NCBI RefSeq assembly: GCF_004761975.1
Contig: NZ_RQII01000048.1
Location: 17,723-81,722 of the forward strand
DNA: 64,000 nucleotides
Source: Planococcus koreensis
GTDB taxonomy: Bacteria > Bacillota > Bacilli > Bacillales_A > Planococcaceae
Reading direction: 5' to 3'
The first letter of the stretch is position 1. Each line of letters opens with the position of its first letter. Position numbers and translations under genes: made by a program. The notes beneath the pieces were generated by a model, which did no database searches, was not told the origin of the DNA, and was given only the letters and a program-made list of their open reading frames with translations. Below are positions 23,244 through 33,265 of the stretch, in pieces.

Positions 23244-23480
23244 TTGTCAACAGTATTAGAGCGCGTAACAAAAGTAATCGTAGATCGTCTAGGTGTGGAA
23301 GAAAGCGAAGTAAAGCTTGAAGCTTCATTCACAGGCGACCTTGGTGCAGATTCATTGGACGTAGTTGAATTGGTTATGGAACTTGAAGACGAATTCGACA
23401 TGGAAATTTCTGATGAAGACGCAGAAGGTATGGCAACAGTAGGCGACGCGGTAACGTATATCGAAAAAAAGCAAGCATAA
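23244..23480 (+). CDS. acpP: Acyl carrier protein
   Basis: A 78-residue acidic carrier protein holding growing acyl chains on phosphopantetheine. The attachment serine is in [23 protein letters not shown] 23244 was chosen since GGGGAGGTG ends seven bases upstream and the protein then starts [20 protein letters not shown]; the GTG at 23235 lies inside the ribosome site. A strong terminator follows. It may be read from the fapR promoter and from a promoter of its own. Confidence 0.96.
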   Translation: MSTVLERVTKVIVDRLGVEESEVKLEASFTGDLGADSLDVVELVMELEDEFDMEISDEDAEGMATVGDAVTYIEKKQA

Positions 23481-23494
23481 TCTGATTACACTCT

Positions 23495-23541
23495 CGACGC
23501 ACAGAAGCTTTTAGCAAAGCGGCTGTGCGTCGCTTTGTTTT
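23495..23541 (+). terminator. Terminator after acpP
   Basis: CGACGCACAG at 23495-23504 pairs with CTGTGCGTCG at 23523-23532; an inner GC/GC pairing extends the stem. CTTTGTTTTTTTT follows. Confidence 0.88.
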
Positions 23542-23604
23542 TTTGCACAAAGCTTCAAAAAAAGGTAAAATTAGAGGCAGAACGTTAAAGGAAGGCAGAT
23601 TACA

Positions 23605-24360
23605 ATGGCAATGAAAAGAAAAGTGAATCAGCAGAAGCCTGGATTGATCAAAGAAAGCTCGCGGGCAGCCTTTGACCAATTGCAAAAGGACTTGAATATT
23701 AAATTTGAACAGCCGGCGTTGCTTTATCAGGCATTTACGCATTCTTCTTATGTCAACGAACACAGAAGAAGGTATTACCTCGATAACGAACGCCTTGAAT
23801 TTTTGGGAGACGCAGTATTGGAATTGTCAGTTTCTCACTTTTTGTATGCAAAGTATCCAGAAATGAGCGAGGGCAAGCTGACAAAGCTGCGTGCAGCAAT
23901 CGTCTGCGAACCTTCATTGGTGACGTTTGCCAATGAGCTCAATCTCGGCAACTACATCTTGCTTGGAAAAGGTGAGGAACAGACAGGCGGCCGGACGCGC
24001 CCTGCGCTATTGGCGGATGTATTTGAATCGCTGATCGGCGCTTTGTATTTGGACCAGGGCTTGGAAGCGGTTGTCAGCTTTATGGAAGTGGTGCTATTTC
24101 CAAAAGTTGAAGTCGGTGCATTTTCCAACGTCATGGATTACAAGAGCCAGCTCCAGGAATTGGTGCAGCAAAAGAACAATGGCTCATTAAGCTACGAAAT
24201 CATCGATGAAAAAGGCCCTGCACACAGCCGCGTGTTTGTGACGCGGGTATCGCTCGCTGATCAGGAACTCGGCATCGGCAATGGCCGCTCGAAAAAAGAA
24301 GCGGAGCAAAAAGCCGCTCAGCTGGCCATCCTTAAATTGCAGGAAGCAACGGAGGATTAG
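23605..24360 (+). CDS. rnc: Ribonuclease III
   Basis: Cuts double-stranded RNA, including rRNA precursors. The nuclease signature [14 protein letters not shown] spans residues 61-74, and the C-terminal double-stranded RNA-binding domain ([21 protein letters not shown] ... [13 protein letters not shown] in parts) fills the last 70 residues. The 251-residue length is usual. It begins the rnc-smc-ftsY run, only three bases before the smc ATG. Confidence 0.96.
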   Translation: MAMKRKVNQQKPGLIKESSRAAFDQLQKDLNIKFEQPALLYQAFTHSSYVNEHRRRYYLDNERLEFLGDAVLELSVSHFLYAKYPEMSEGKLTKLRAAIVCEPSLVTFANELNLGNYILLGKGEEQTGGRTRPALLADVFESLIGALYLDQGLEAVVSFMEVVLFPKVEVGAFSNVMDYKSQLQELVQQKNNGSLSYEIIDEKGPAHSRVFVTRVSLADQELGIGNGRSKKEAEQKAAQLAILKLQEATED

Positions 24361-24363
24361 AAC

Positions 24364-27300
24364 ATGTTTTTGAAACGATTAGAAGTCATGGGGTTCAAGT
24401 CGTTCGCCGATCGCATCGGCATCGATTTCGTCCCCGGCGTGACAGCAGTTGTCGGACCTAACGGAAGCGGCAAGAGCAACGTCACCGATGCAATCCGCTG
24501 GGTGCTTGGCGAGCAATCGGCCAAATCTTTGCGCGGCGCAAAAATGGAAGATGTCATTTTTGCCGGCAGTGAATCCAGAAAGCCGCTGAATTTTGCGGAA
24601 GTTACTTTGGTATTGGATAATACGGACGGCAGTGCCCCTCTCGATTACAGCGAAATCAGCGTGACGAGAAGGGTTTTTCGCAGTGGTGAAAGTGCGTATT
24701 TGCTGAATAAGCAAAATTGCCGCCTGAAAGATATTACGGATCTATTTATGGATTCCGGACTCGGGAAAGAAGCTTTTTCCATTATTTCCCAAGGTCGGGT
24801 TGACGAAATTCTCAACAGCAAAGCGGAAGAGCGCCGCTCGATTTTTGAAGAAGCAGCGGGCGTTTTAAAGTATAAGCAGCGCAAGAAGAAGGCGGAATTC
24901 AAACTTAGCGAAACCGATGAAAACTTGAATCGCGTATTGGATATCCTGCATGAACTTGATGGCCGTATGGAGCCGCTGCAGATTCAGGCATCGACTGCCC
25001 GCGATTATTTGGATATGAATGAACAATTGAAAGGCGCAGATATTGCCTTATTGGCTTTTGATATTACGCAGCTTGTACAACAAATGGCAGCACTGGAAGA
25101 AGATGCAGCTTCCCACTCACGCAAAGAGCGGGAGTTAGCGGCTGATATTGAAGAAAAAGAACATGGGGTTAAAACGATCCGCTCGGCATTGAAAAAGCTG
25201 GACGATGAAATCGACGGCTCCCAGCAGCAATTGGTAGAGGCCAGCAGCGAAAGTGAGAAATGGGAAGGCCGCAAGCTGTTGATGTCTGAGAAAAAGAATA
25301 ACGCAGACCGCCAAGCGCAACAGCTGACTGCGAGCCTGGATGGCGAAAAGCAGGAAAATGCAGCCCTCCACAAAAAGCATCGCGAACAAATGGCGATGCT
25401 GCAGGAGCGCAAAGCCGAACAACTAGCGATCCGCCAATCCGTGAAAGTGCTGGAGGACCAGCTCAACCGGTCGCCTGCTGATATTGACAACGATATCGAA
25501 ACCCATAAATCCACGTATATCGATTTGATGAACGAACAGGCAAGCGTCCGAAACGAATTGAAGAATATCGATTTGCAGGAACAGCAAGTCTCGGAATCGA
25601 GCAGCCGCATCGCCGTACAAGAGGCGGATTTTTCGACTGAATTGGCACGCCTTGATGAAGAAAAAACGGCTGCCGGGGGAAAACTCGAAAACATCCGGAC
25701 ATTGCTGGAAGAAAAACGTGCACAATACAAAGCGGCGGAATCAACCTATACCAGCAAAAAGCAGGCGTTTGATAAAAAACAAACGATGTTGTTCCAGGCT
25801 TACCAGTCGCAAAAGCAACTGAGTTCCCGTGTGGAAACCTTGCAAGAGCTGGAAGCGGATTTTTCCGGCTTTTTCCAAGGTGTCCGCGAAGTCCTGGTGG
25901 CGCGTGACAAACGCCAACTCTCCGGCATCGTCGGGGCGGTTGCTGAAATTGTCCAAGTGGACCAGCAATACGCAAAAGCGATCGAAACGGCGCTTGGCGC
26001 AGCCAGTCAGCATATCGTCACGGAAAATGAACAAAACGCCCGTGAAGGCATCGAATTTTTGCGCAATAAACGCGCAGGGCGCTCTACGTTCCTGCCAATG
26101 ACTGTCATGAAATCACGGAAAATCCCTTCCAGTAGCATAGCGGCTATAGAGCAGCATCCGTCATTTGTGAAAATGGCGTATGAACTGGTCGGCTATGATC
26201 AGAAATACGGAATGATCGTGGAAAACTTGCTTGGCAATGTCATTATCGCGAAAGATTTAAAAGGTGCATCGGCCATTGCGAAATTGACGATGAACCGTTA
26301 CCGCACCGTTACGCTAGAAGGTGATGTCGTTAATGCGGGCGGTTCGATGACAGGCGGCGCCAACAAGACCCAGGCTTCGTTCTTTACTCGGAAAGCCGAA
26401 CTCGAACAATTGGTCATTCAGCTGAAGGAATTGACGAGCACCATCGCCCAAGCTGAAAAGACTGTGAAAAAAGAACAGCAAGAAGTCACCGAAGCGGAAC
26501 AGGCATTGAACAATTTGCGTTCTGAAGGTGAAAAATACCGCGACATGGAAGCCGAGCGCGCGATTATACTGCGCGAAATCGAAGCTGTCTTGAAGACGAC
26601 GAAAGACCGCTACGGGCTGTTTCAAGCAGAGCGAAGCAATAAAACACATGATTTGTCCGCATTGGCCGACAAAAAAGAGGCAGCTGCAGACCGGCTAGGC
26701 GAAATCAGCGGTGAATTGCTGTCGATTTCCAAACAGATCGACGAATTGACGCAGTTCAAGCAGCAGAACGATTCGGCCCGTGATTCGGTCATTTCCAAAC
26801 TCGCAGACCAGAAATCTTCGCTTGCTGTCATGAAAGAGCGCGTTGCTCAGCTGATCGTCAGCGAAGCGGAGCTTTTGGAACGGAAAGAGAAAAGCGATTT
26901 GAAAATCCAGCAGCTGCAAAAAGAGCTCGATTGGATTCAGTCAGAAGAAGCTTCTAAAGTTTATTCCGATGACGATATCTTGCGCGAAATTACAGTCTGG
27001 ACCAATAAGAAAGAGAATGTGCAACAGTCGCTTGCCGAGCTGAAAGCAGGCCGCACGGCTAAGCAGAGCGAACTGACAGCGCTTGAAGAGCAATTGAAAG
27101 AGCTTCAGCGCATCTACAAGGGCTTTGTCGAAGCGATCCGCATCTGCGAAGTCAAGTCGACGCGCATCGATGTCCAGATCCAAGGTTTCCTTTCCCAGCT
27201 GGAGAATAATTACCATATGACGATCGAAAAAGCACGTGAATTCAAACTGGCTGACGAAGAAGCGGCAGTCCGCAAGAAAGTGAAACTGCTGAAACAGTCG

Positions 27301-27912
27301 ATTGAAGAATTGGGGCCGGTCAATATCGGAGCGATTGAAGAATTCGACCATGTCTCCGAGCGCCACAATTTCCTGACCGAACAGCGCAACGACCTGAACG
27401 AAGCAAAAGAGACGCTGCGCACCGTCATCCGGGAAATGGATGACGAAATGACCAGCCGTTTTGATGAAACATTCCATGCCATCCGCGGACATTTCCAGCG
27501 GGTCTTCCGCGAATTGTTCGGCGGCGGTTCCGCGGATCTCGTGCTGACCAATCCGGAAGATATGCTAATGACCGGCGTGGAAATTATCGCGCAGCCGCCT
27601 GGGAAAAAGCAACAGACATTAAGCCTGCTGTCAGGCGGCGAACGGGCGCTTACCGCCATCGCGCTGCTGTTTTCAATTTTGAACATTCGCCCGGTGCCTT
27701 TCTGCGTACTTGACGAAGTAGAAGCGGCGCTTGATGAATCGAATGTCGTACGTTACAGTCAGTACCTGAAGAAATTCAGCAAAAACACACAATTCATCGT
27801 CATCACGCACCGCAAAGGGACGATGGAAGGCGCGGATGTGCTGTACGGCATCACGATGCAGGAATCAGGTATTTCAAAACTGGTGTCCGTCAAATTGCAG
27901 GAACAAAATTAA
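24364..27912 (+). CDS. smc: Chromosome partition protein SMC
   Basis: Condensin ATPase that organises and segregates the chromosome with ScpA and ScpB. Walker A GPNGSGKSN is at residues 31-39. Two long coiled-coil arms flank a hinge near residues 510-670 (GIVGAVAEIVQVDQQYAKAI, NAGGSMTGGANK). The ABC signature LSGGERALTA is near 1090 and Walker B VLDEVEAALDE near 1117. At 1182 residues it is full length with no frame break. GGAGG upstream of ATG 24364 is strong, and ftsY follows at 15 bases. Confidence 0.97.
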   Translation: MFLKRLEVMGFKSFADRIGIDFVPGVTAVVGPNGSGKSNVTDAIRWVLGEQSAKSLRGAKMEDVIFAGSESRKPLNFAEVTLVLDNTDGSAPLDYSEISVTRRVFRSGESAYLLNKQNCRLKDITDLFMDSGLGKEAFSIISQGRVDEILNSKAEERRSIFEEAAGVLKYKQRKKKAEFKLSETDENLNRVLDILHELDGRMEPLQIQASTARDYLDMNEQLKGADIALLAFDITQLVQQMAALEEDAASHSRKERELAADIEEKEHGVKTIRSALKKLDDEIDGSQQQLVEASSESEKWEGRKLLMSEKKNNADRQAQQLTASLDGEKQENAALHKKHREQMAMLQERKAEQLAIRQSVKVLEDQLNRSPADIDNDIETHKSTYIDLMNEQASVRNELKNIDLQEQQVSESSSRIAVQEADFSTELARLDEEKTAAGGKLENIRTLLEEKRAQYKAAESTYTSKKQAFDKKQTMLFQAYQSQKQLSSRVETLQELEADFSGFFQGVREVLVARDKRQLSGIVGAVAEIVQVDQQYAKAIETALGAASQHIVTENEQNAREGIEFLRNKRAGRSTFLPMTVMKSRKIPSSSIAAIEQHPSFVKMAYELVGYDQKYGMIVENLLGNVIIAKDLKGASAIAKLTMNRYRTVTLEGDVVNAGGSMTGGANKTQASFFTRKAELEQLVIQLKELTSTIAQAEKTVKKEQQEVTEAEQALNNLRSEGEKYRDMEAERAIILREIEAVLKTTKDRYGLFQAERSNKTHDLSALADKKEAAADRLGEISGELLSISKQIDELTQFKQQNDSARDSVISKLADQKSSLAVMKERVAQLIVSEAELLERKEKSDLKIQQLQKELDWIQSEEASKVYSDDDILREITVWTNKKENVQQSLAELKAGRTAKQSELTALEEQLKELQRIYKGFVEAIRICEVKSTRIDVQIQGFLSQLENNYHMTIEKAREFKLADEEAAVRKKVKLLKQSIEELGPVNIGAIEEFDHVSERHNFLTEQRNDLNEAKETLRTVIREMDDEMTSRFDETFHAIRGHFQRVFRELFGGGSADLVLTNPEDMLMTGVEIIAQPPGKKQQTLSLLSGGERALTAIALLFSILNIRPVPFCVLDEVEAALDESNVVRYSQYLKKFSKNTQFIVITHRKGTMEGADVLYGITMQESGISKLVSVKLQEQN

Positions 27913-27927
27913 TAGAGGAGTGATCAT

Positions 27928-28944
27928 GTGAGTTTCTTTAAAAAGCTGAAAGATAAATTTGCAGGAAACGCGGAAGCGGAAGAGTCGACAGAAAAATACA
28001 AAGAAGGCTTAACGAAAACGCGCACGGGCTTTACGTCGAAGATCAATGACCTCGTAGCGAAATACCGCAAAGTCGATGAAGATTTCTTTGAAGAATTGGA
28101 AGAAATCCTTCTTCAAGCGGACGTTGGATTTGAAACAGTCATGGAATTGATGGATGAACTGCGCTATGAAGTGCAGCGCCAAAACGTCCGTGACACATCG
28201 AGGGTCCAGTCTGTCATTTCTGAGAAATTGGTGGAAATCTATCAAGCGGGCGAAGAGCAAACCACTGAGCTGAATTTCGCGGATGACTTGACGGTGATTT
28301 TATTCGTCGGAGTCAATGGCGTTGGCAAAACGACAAGCATCGCCAAATTGGCGCACCGCTTGAAAAACGAAGGCAAATCGGTCCTTTTGGCAGCGGGCGA
28401 CACATTCCGTGCTGGAGCAATCGAACAATTGGACATCTGGGGCAAGCGCGTCGGAGTCGACGTCATCAAACAAAGTGAAGGGTCTGACCCGGCAGCGGTC
28501 ATGTACGATGCCGTCCGTGCAGCAAAATCGCGCGGCGTGGACGTATTGATCTGCGATACCGCCGGACGCCTGCAGAACAAAGTCAATTTGATGAAAGAGC
28601 TGGAGAAAGTGAACCGGGTCATCGCACGCGAAATTCCTGGCGCACCGCATGAAGTCCTGCTGGCGCTGGACGCGACGACTGGCCAGAACGCATTGATCCA
28701 AGCGCAGATGTTCAAAGAAGTGACAAACGTGACGGGCATTGTCCTGACGAAGCTTGACGGCACTGCAAAAGGCGGGATCGTCCTCGCGATCCGCAGCAAG
28801 CTGAAAATCCCCGTGAAATTTGTGGGGCTTGGTGAGCAAATGGATGACTTGCAGCCGTTCGACCCGCAAAAATACGTCTATGGCCTGTTTGCGGAAGGTT
28901 TGGACAAAGAAGAAGCGATGGAACTCTTAGAAGGAGACAAGTAA
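27928..28944 (+). CDS. ftsY: Signal recognition particle receptor FtsY
   Basis: SRP receptor GTPase that delivers ribosomes to the Sec channel. N-terminal charged and N domains precede the NG core: P-loop GVNGVGKTTS near residues 128-137, DTAGR near 210 and TKLDG near 274; the GDTFRAGAIEQL insertion segment is typical of SRP GTPases. The start is GTG 27928; the ATG at 27926 is out of frame and runs into TGA at once. The 338-residue length matches short Gram-positive FtsY. Confidence 0.96.
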   Translation: MSFFKKLKDKFAGNAEAEESTEKYKEGLTKTRTGFTSKINDLVAKYRKVDEDFFEELEEILLQADVGFETVMELMDELRYEVQRQNVRDTSRVQSVISEKLVEIYQAGEEQTTELNFADDLTVILFVGVNGVGKTTSIAKLAHRLKNEGKSVLLAAGDTFRAGAIEQLDIWGKRVGVDVIKQSEGSDPAAVMYDAVRAAKSRGVDVLICDTAGRLQNKVNLMKELEKVNRVIAREIPGAPHEVLLALDATTGQNALIQAQMFKEVTNVTGIVLTKLDGTAKGGIVLAIRSKLKIPVKFVGLGEQMDDLQPFDPQKYVYGLFAEGLDKEEAMELLEGDK

Positions 28945-29008
28945 AATTACTTGACGCCCAACTCTGTTTTCAGTATCGTAAAAAGAAGAGTGGATGAGGT
29001 GAACTGCA

Positions 29009-29335
29009 ATGATGGGCTTAGAAAAAACAACGCGCATGAATTACCTGTTCGATTTTTATCAGGAATTGCTGACGCCTAAACAGCGCAGCTATATGGAGCT
29101 CTATTATTTGGACGACCATTCCTTGGGGGAAATCGCAGAAGCGTATAATATCACCCGCCAAGCGGTTTATGACAATATCCGCCGCACTGAAGCGATGCTT
29201 GAAGAATATGAAGCCAAACTGCAGCTGTTCGAGAAATTCCAAAAACGGCAGCAGCTGGTTACGGCATTTGAAAAAGAACCCTTTACAGAAGAACGGGTAC
29301 GGGAATTCCTCGGCCAGTTAAAAGAATGGGATTAG
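29009..29335 (+). CDS. ylxM: YlxM-type helix-turn-helix protein of the SRP operon
   Basis: A 108-residue UPF0122 family protein. It has a sigma-70 region-4-like helix-turn-helix: [26 protein letters not shown] and [18 protein letters not shown] in series. Always found just before ffh; in streptococci it modulates SRP GTPase function, but its role is not well defined. ATG 29009 or 29012 can start it after GAGGTG. The stop is 12 bases before ffh. Confidence 0.93.
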   Translation: MMGLEKTTRMNYLFDFYQELLTPKQRSYMELYYLDDHSLGEIAEAYNITRQAVYDNIRRTEAMLEEYEAKLQLFEKFQKRQQLVTAFEKEPFTEERVREFLGQLKEWD

Positions 29336-29347
29336 GAGGCGATAGCA

Positions 29348-30704
29348 ATGGCATTTGAAGGATTAGCTGAACGCCTGCAAGGCACCATCCAAAAGATCAA
29401 AGGCAAAGGTAAAGTGTCGGAAGCGGACGTCAAAGAAATGATGCGCGAAGTCCGCTTCGCTTTGATCGAAGCGGATGTCAACTTGAAAGTCGTAAAAGAA
29501 TTCGTGAAAAAAGTCAGTGAACGCGCAATCGGTGTGGACGTCATGGAAAGCTTGACGCCAGGCCAGCAAGTCGTGAAGATCGTAAAAGACGAGTTGACGG
29601 AATTGATGGGCGGCGACCAAAGCAAAATCGAATTCTCATCAAAGCAGCCGACCGTCATCATGATGGTGGGATTGCAGGGGGCGGGTAAAACGACCACTTC
29701 CGGTAAACTTGCCAGCTTGCTGCGCAAAAAAAAACAACCGCAAGCCGCTATTGGTGGCAGCCGACGTTTACCGTCCGGCCGCTATCCAGCAGCTCGAAAC
29801 AATCGGCAAGCAATTGTCGCTGCCGGTCTTCTCGAAAGGCACGGATATTTCCCCTGTGGAAATTGCTCGGCAGGCGATCGAGTTCGCCAAACAGGAACAT
29901 ATGGACACGGTCATCATCGATACGGCCGGCCGTTTGCATGTCGATGAAGCACTGATGCAGGAATTGAAAGATATCCGCGCCCTTAAAGAGCCAGAAGAAA
30001 TCTTCCTTGTCGTCGACGCAATGACAGGCCAAGACGCTGTCAACGTAGCGCAGAACTTCGATGAAGCTATCGGCATCACCGGAGTCGTGCTGACGAAGCT
30101 TGACGGCGATACACGCGGTGGTGCGGCTCTGTCCATCCGTTCCGTTACCCAGAAGCCGATTAAATTCGTCGGTATGGGCGAGAAAATGGATGCATTGGAG
30201 CCGTTTTATCCGGAACGCATGGCGTCACGGATCCTTGGCATGGGCGATATGCTGTCGCTGATTGAAAAGGCGCAGTCCAACGTCGATGAAGAAAAAGCGA
30301 GAGAACTGGAAGAGAAATTCCGGACTTCTTCGTTCACATTCGATGATTTCCTGGACCAGCTGTCGCAGGTGAAACAGATGGGCCCGCTGGACGAAATCCT
30401 GAAGATGCTGCCAGGCGCCAATAAAATCAAAGGGCTGGAAAATGCGAAAGTTGATGAAGGCCAGATGGCCCGTGTGGAAGCGATTATCCAATCGATGACG
30501 ACGCAGGAGAAAACGACTCCTGACATCATGAACTCGAACCGCAAAAAACGCATTGCCAAAGGTTCGGGAACGACGATCCAAGACGTTAACCGTCTATTGA
30601 AGCAATTCGAAGACATGAAAAAAATGATGAAGCAGATGTCAGGCATGAGCCAAAAAGGCAAAAAGAAAGGCTCGATGCCTGGCCTGGATTCGCTTTTCAA
30701 ATGA
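29348..30704 (+). CDS. ffh: Signal recognition particle protein Ffh, interrupted by a single-base insertion
   Basis: SRP54 GTPase that binds signal peptides and 4.5S/scRNA. The N domain and P-loop GLQGAGKTTT (near residue 108) read correctly from ATG 29348. The frame is lost in a nine-A run at 29716-29724; with eight A's the reading becomes LLRKKNNRKPLLVAADVYRPAAI, and the rest of the G domain (DTAGRLHVDE, TKLDGDTRGG) and the methionine-rich M domain (MKKMMKQMSGMS) follow in one frame to 30704. The repaired protein has 451 residues. Ffh is normally essential, so the insertion is most likely a sequencing error. Confidence 0.92.
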
Positions 30705-30796
30705 TCCGAGAATGATTTATTGCGCGTGAAAACCGTTTAAAAACACGGCGAATCGCTGTTGCAGCAAAGAAATTTTAAGGTGTTAAGAAAAAATAC

Positions 30797-30828
30797 TTTA
30801 CAAACTATTTAAAGCTTGATAATATAAT
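30797..30828 (+). promoter_or_regulatory. Candidate promoter for rpsP-khpA
   Basis: TTTACA at 30797-30802 is followed after 17 bases by TAATAT (30820-30825) and after 20 bases by a perfect TATAAT (30823-30828). The AT-rich setting in the ffh-rpsP gap suits a ribosomal-protein promoter. The exact -10 is undecided. Confidence 0.55.
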
Positions 30829-30863
30829 ATCTTGTGTGAAACTATTCGGAGGTGCTTTAAGAA

Positions 30864-31136
30864 ATGGCAGTAAAAATTCGCTTGAAACGTATGGGAGCTA
30901 AGAAATCTCCTTTTTACCGTATTGTAGTAGCTGACTCACGTGCTCCACGTGACGGCCGTCAAATCCAAACAGTGGGTACTTACAACCCGCTAACAGTTCC
31001 AGCTGAAGTTAAAATTGACGAAGAATTAGCGTTGAAATGGCTTCATGATGGTGCTAAACCATCTGACACAGTTCGCAACTTGTTTTCTCAAAACGGCATT
31101 ATGGAGAAATTCCATAACGAAAAATTAAGCAAGTAA
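30864..31136 (+). CDS. rpsP: Ribosomal protein S16
   Basis: A 90-residue small-subunit protein starting [26 protein letters not shown] in the normal family manner, with [19 protein letters not shown] following. It begins the rpsP-khpA-rimM-trmD-rplS block, in which 16S assembly and modification factors accompany ribosomal proteins. The codon choice (AAA, CGT, GCT, GTA) looks like that of a highly expressed gene. Confidence 0.97.
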   Translation: MAVKIRLKRMGAKKSPFYRIVVADSRAPRDGRQIQTVGTYNPLTVPAEVKIDEELALKWLHDGAKPSDTVRNLFSQNGIMEKFHNEKLSK

Positions 31137-31148
31137 GGGAGTTTTCTT

Positions 31149-31382
31149 ATGAAGCAGCTGATTGAAACCATTGTGAAACCGCTAGTCGATCATCCGGACG
31201 AAGTTCGCGTCGAAACTGACGAAAATGCAAGCCGTATTGTCTATAAACTTTCAGTGCATCCAGAAGATACAGGGAAAGTCATCGGTAAACAAGGACGCGT
31301 CGCGAAAGCGATCCGCTCCATCGTGTATTCAGCAGCTGGGAATCATCATAAGAAGAAAACTTACGTCGATATTGTGGATTAG
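31149..31382 (+). CDS. khpA: KH-domain RNA-binding protein KhpA (YlqC)
   Basis: A 77-residue single KH-domain protein; the GKVIGKQGRVAKAIRSIV segment is the GxxG RNA-binding loop. KhpA works with KhpB/Jag in binding RNAs and influences cell elongation and division in Firmicutes. It follows rpsP after 12 bases. A strong terminator follows at once, so rpsP-khpA can be a separate transcript. Confidence 0.94.
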   Translation: MKQLIETIVKPLVDHPDEVRVETDENASRIVYKLSVHPEDTGKVIGKQGRVAKAIRSIVYSAAGNHHKKKTYVDIVD

Positions 31383-31383
31383 C

Positions 31384-31417
31384 AAAAAAGGGAGGAGCCT
31401 AGGTTCCTCCCTTTTTT
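31384..31417 (+). terminator. Terminator between khpA and rimM
   Basis: AAAAAGGGAGGA pairs with TCCTCCCTTTTT around a short loop, ending in a T run at 31412-31417. In B. subtilis ylqD lies near here; it is absent. Confidence 0.9.
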
Positions 31418-31454
31418 GTCAGCCAAAACAGAAACTGAAAGGATGTTTTATTGC

Positions 31455-31973
31455 GTGGAATGGTTTAATGTAGGAAAAATAGTCAACACTCACGGCATCC
31501 TTGGAGAAGTCCGTGTATTGTCACGTACGGATTTTCCGGAAGAGCGGTTTGCCGTCGGCATGAAACTGGGCTTGTTCAAGAAAAACGAAAAGAAACCGAT
31601 TATGGTGACAATCGCCAGCCATCGGAAGCACAAAAATTTTGAATTGCTGACATTCGAAGGCTATCCGCACATCAATGATGTCGCAGAATTCAAAGACAGC
31701 TATCTGCGCATTTCAGAAAACGATTTAACGGAACTTGAAGACAACGCATATTACCACCATGAAATTCTTGGCTGTGAAGTGTATTCGACAGAAGGCGAGC
31801 TCATTGGCAAGGTAACCGAGATCCTGGAGACAGGAGCGAATGATGTATGGGAAGTGACGCCGGAAGCTGGCAAAAAACACTATATCCCGTATATCGAAGA
31901 TGTCGTCAAAGAAATCGACATAGATGAAAAGAAAATCGTCATCGAAGTGCTGGAAGGCTTGTTGAACACATGA
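31455..31973 (+). CDS. rimM: 16S rRNA processing protein RimM
   Basis: Helps mature the 30S head together with S19. The 172-residue protein begins [20 protein letters not shown] and ends with the PRC-barrel domain ([30 protein letters not shown] in parts, [14 protein letters not shown]). GTG 31455 gives the family N-terminus; its AAAGGA site is about 11 bases away, a little long. ATG 31443 is in frame but too close to the site. It overlaps trmD by four bases (ATGA). Confidence 0.93.
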   Translation: MEWFNVGKIVNTHGILGEVRVLSRTDFPEERFAVGMKLGLFKKNEKKPIMVTIASHRKHKNFELLTFEGYPHINDVAEFKDSYLRISENDLTELEDNAYYHHEILGCEVYSTEGELIGKVTEILETGANDVWEVTPEAGKKHYIPYIEDVVKEIDIDEKKIVIEVLEGLLNT

Positions 31974-32707
31974 ATATAAATGTCATTTCGCTCTTTCCGC
32001 CTATGTTCGAAGGGGTCTTCAACCAATCGATCATGAAAAAAGCCCAAGACAAAAATGCGGTCAAGCTGAACGTCGTGGATCTTCGGGAATTTGCCGACAA
32101 TAAACGCCAGGTCGATGATTATCCTTTTGGCGGCGGAGCGGGCATGGTACTGAAACCCGAACCGATGTTCAATGCTGTCGAGTCGCTCGTCACGGACAAA
32201 AAGCCGCGCGTGATCTTAATGTGCCCACAAGGCGAACGCTTTACGCAGAAAAAAGCCGAAGAGCTTGCGCAGGAAGAAGAGTTGATCTTTATCTGCGGCC
32301 ATTACGAAGGATACGATGAACGGATCCGGGAACATCTGGTGACAGATGAGATTTCCATCGGAGACTTTGTCCTCACCGGTGGCGAACTTGCCGCGATGAC
32401 TGTCATTGACAGTGTCGTCAGGCTGCTTCCAGGGGTCCTTGGGAACGCTGACTCCTCTATCAAAGACTCATTCTCTACTGGCATGCTCGAACATCCCCAG
32501 TATACCCGTCCAGCTGATTTCAGAGGTTGGCAGGTGCCTGCTGTGTTGACTTCTGGAAACCATGGGAAAGTCGATCAATGGCGCGAAGAGCAGGCGTTGA
32601 AACGCACGCTTGAACGACGGCCGGATCTGCTTGAGCACATCCAGCTGACAAAGCAGCAGCAGAAGATTATCGATTCATTGAAAAACACCAGCAACAATCA
32701 AGAATAG
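31970..32707 (+). CDS. trmD: tRNA (guanine-37-N1)-methyltransferase TrmD
   Basis: Methylates G37 next to the anticodon, preventing +1 frameshifts; essential. The 245-residue protein has a trefoil-knot SPOUT fold: [38 protein letters not shown] and [16 protein letters not shown] form the SAM-binding knot and dimer interface. The start overlaps the rimM stop. Confidence 0.97.
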   Translation: MNINVISLFPPMFEGVFNQSIMKKAQDKNAVKLNVVDLREFADNKRQVDDYPFGGGAGMVLKPEPMFNAVESLVTDKKPRVILMCPQGERFTQKKAEELAQEEELIFICGHYEGYDERIREHLVTDEISIGDFVLTGGELAAMTVIDSVVRLLPGVLGNADSSIKDSFSTGMLEHPQYTRPADFRGWQVPAVLTSGNHGKVDQWREEQALKRTLERRPDLLEHIQLTKQQQKIIDSLKNTSNNQE

Positions 32708-32710
32708 ACC

Positions 32711-32739
32711 TTGCATAACTGCTTGTTTAGTGATACCAT
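32711..32739 (+). promoter_or_regulatory. Candidate promoter for rplS
   Basis: TTGCAT at 32711-32716 and TACCAT at 32734-32739 are 17 bases apart, with TG one base before the -10 (extended type). A transcript would start near 32746, leaving an 85-base leader. Confidence 0.45.
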
Positions 32740-32744
32740 GGAGT

Positions 32745-32831
32745 CTGTACTTTTATGTGAAGTACAGGATCACGGTGTTCCGCTGCAGCAGCAATTGTGT
32801 GCAAGAGCATCTGTAGAAGGAGAGAAAAAAC
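32745..32831 (+). ncRNA. Candidate L19 (rplS) leader RNA
   Basis: The leader before rplS starts with a perfect hairpin, CTGTACTT/AAGTACAG at 32745-32767 with a seven-base loop, followed by a GC-rich stretch able to fold further and then the GAAGGAG ribosome site. Low-GC Gram-positives are known to carry an L19 leader motif at this place; whether this sequence fits that model was not tested. Confidence 0.4.
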
Positions 32832-33176
32832 ATGCAAAACATTATTGCAGACATTACTAAAGATCAACTTCGTACAGACCACCCGGACTTCCGTCCAGGA
32901 GATACTGTCCGTGTACACGTGAAGGTCGTTGAGGGAACTCGCGAACGGATCCAGTTATACGAAGGAGTTGTAATCGGTCGCCGTGGAGGCGGAATCAGTG
33001 AATCATTCACAGTCCGCAAAATCTCTTATGGTGTTGGTGTTGAACGTACATTCCCTGTACACACGCCAAAGATTGCACAACTTGAAGTTACCCGCCGTGG
33101 TAAAGTTCGTCGTGCGAAATTGTACTACTTGCGTAACCTTCGCGGTAAAGCAGCACGCATCAAAGAAATTCGATAA
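32832..33176 (+). CDS. rplS: Ribosomal protein L19
   Basis: A 114-residue large-subunit protein at the 30S-50S interface. It contains [20 protein letters not shown] and [20 protein letters not shown], the family signature, and ends [23 protein letters not shown] lies before ATG. A terminator follows, closing this ribosomal block. Confidence 0.97.
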   Translation: MQNIIADITKDQLRTDHPDFRPGDTVRVHVKVVEGTRERIQLYEGVVIGRRGGGISESFTVRKISYGVGVERTFPVHTPKIAQLEVTRRGKVRRAKLYYLRNLRGKAARIKEIR

Positions 33177-33188
33177 GATTGCACTGAT

Positions 33189-33220
33189 GAAAGAGGGCGA
33201 ATGCGCCCTCTTTCTTTTTT
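33189..33220 (+). terminator. Terminator after rplS
   Basis: GAAAGAGGGCG and CGCCCTCTTTC form a perfect 11-pair stem with AATG loop, followed by TTTTTT. Confidence 0.95.
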
Positions 33221-33265
33221 GCGTAAAAAAAGAGTGCAGATCGTTAAACATTTAGCGTCGCATGA

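Noticed and set aside
27926..27931. ATGTGA start-stop before ftsY as a regulatory mini-frame
   Set aside because: It arises from the overlap of ATG with the GTG start; no other sign of regulation.
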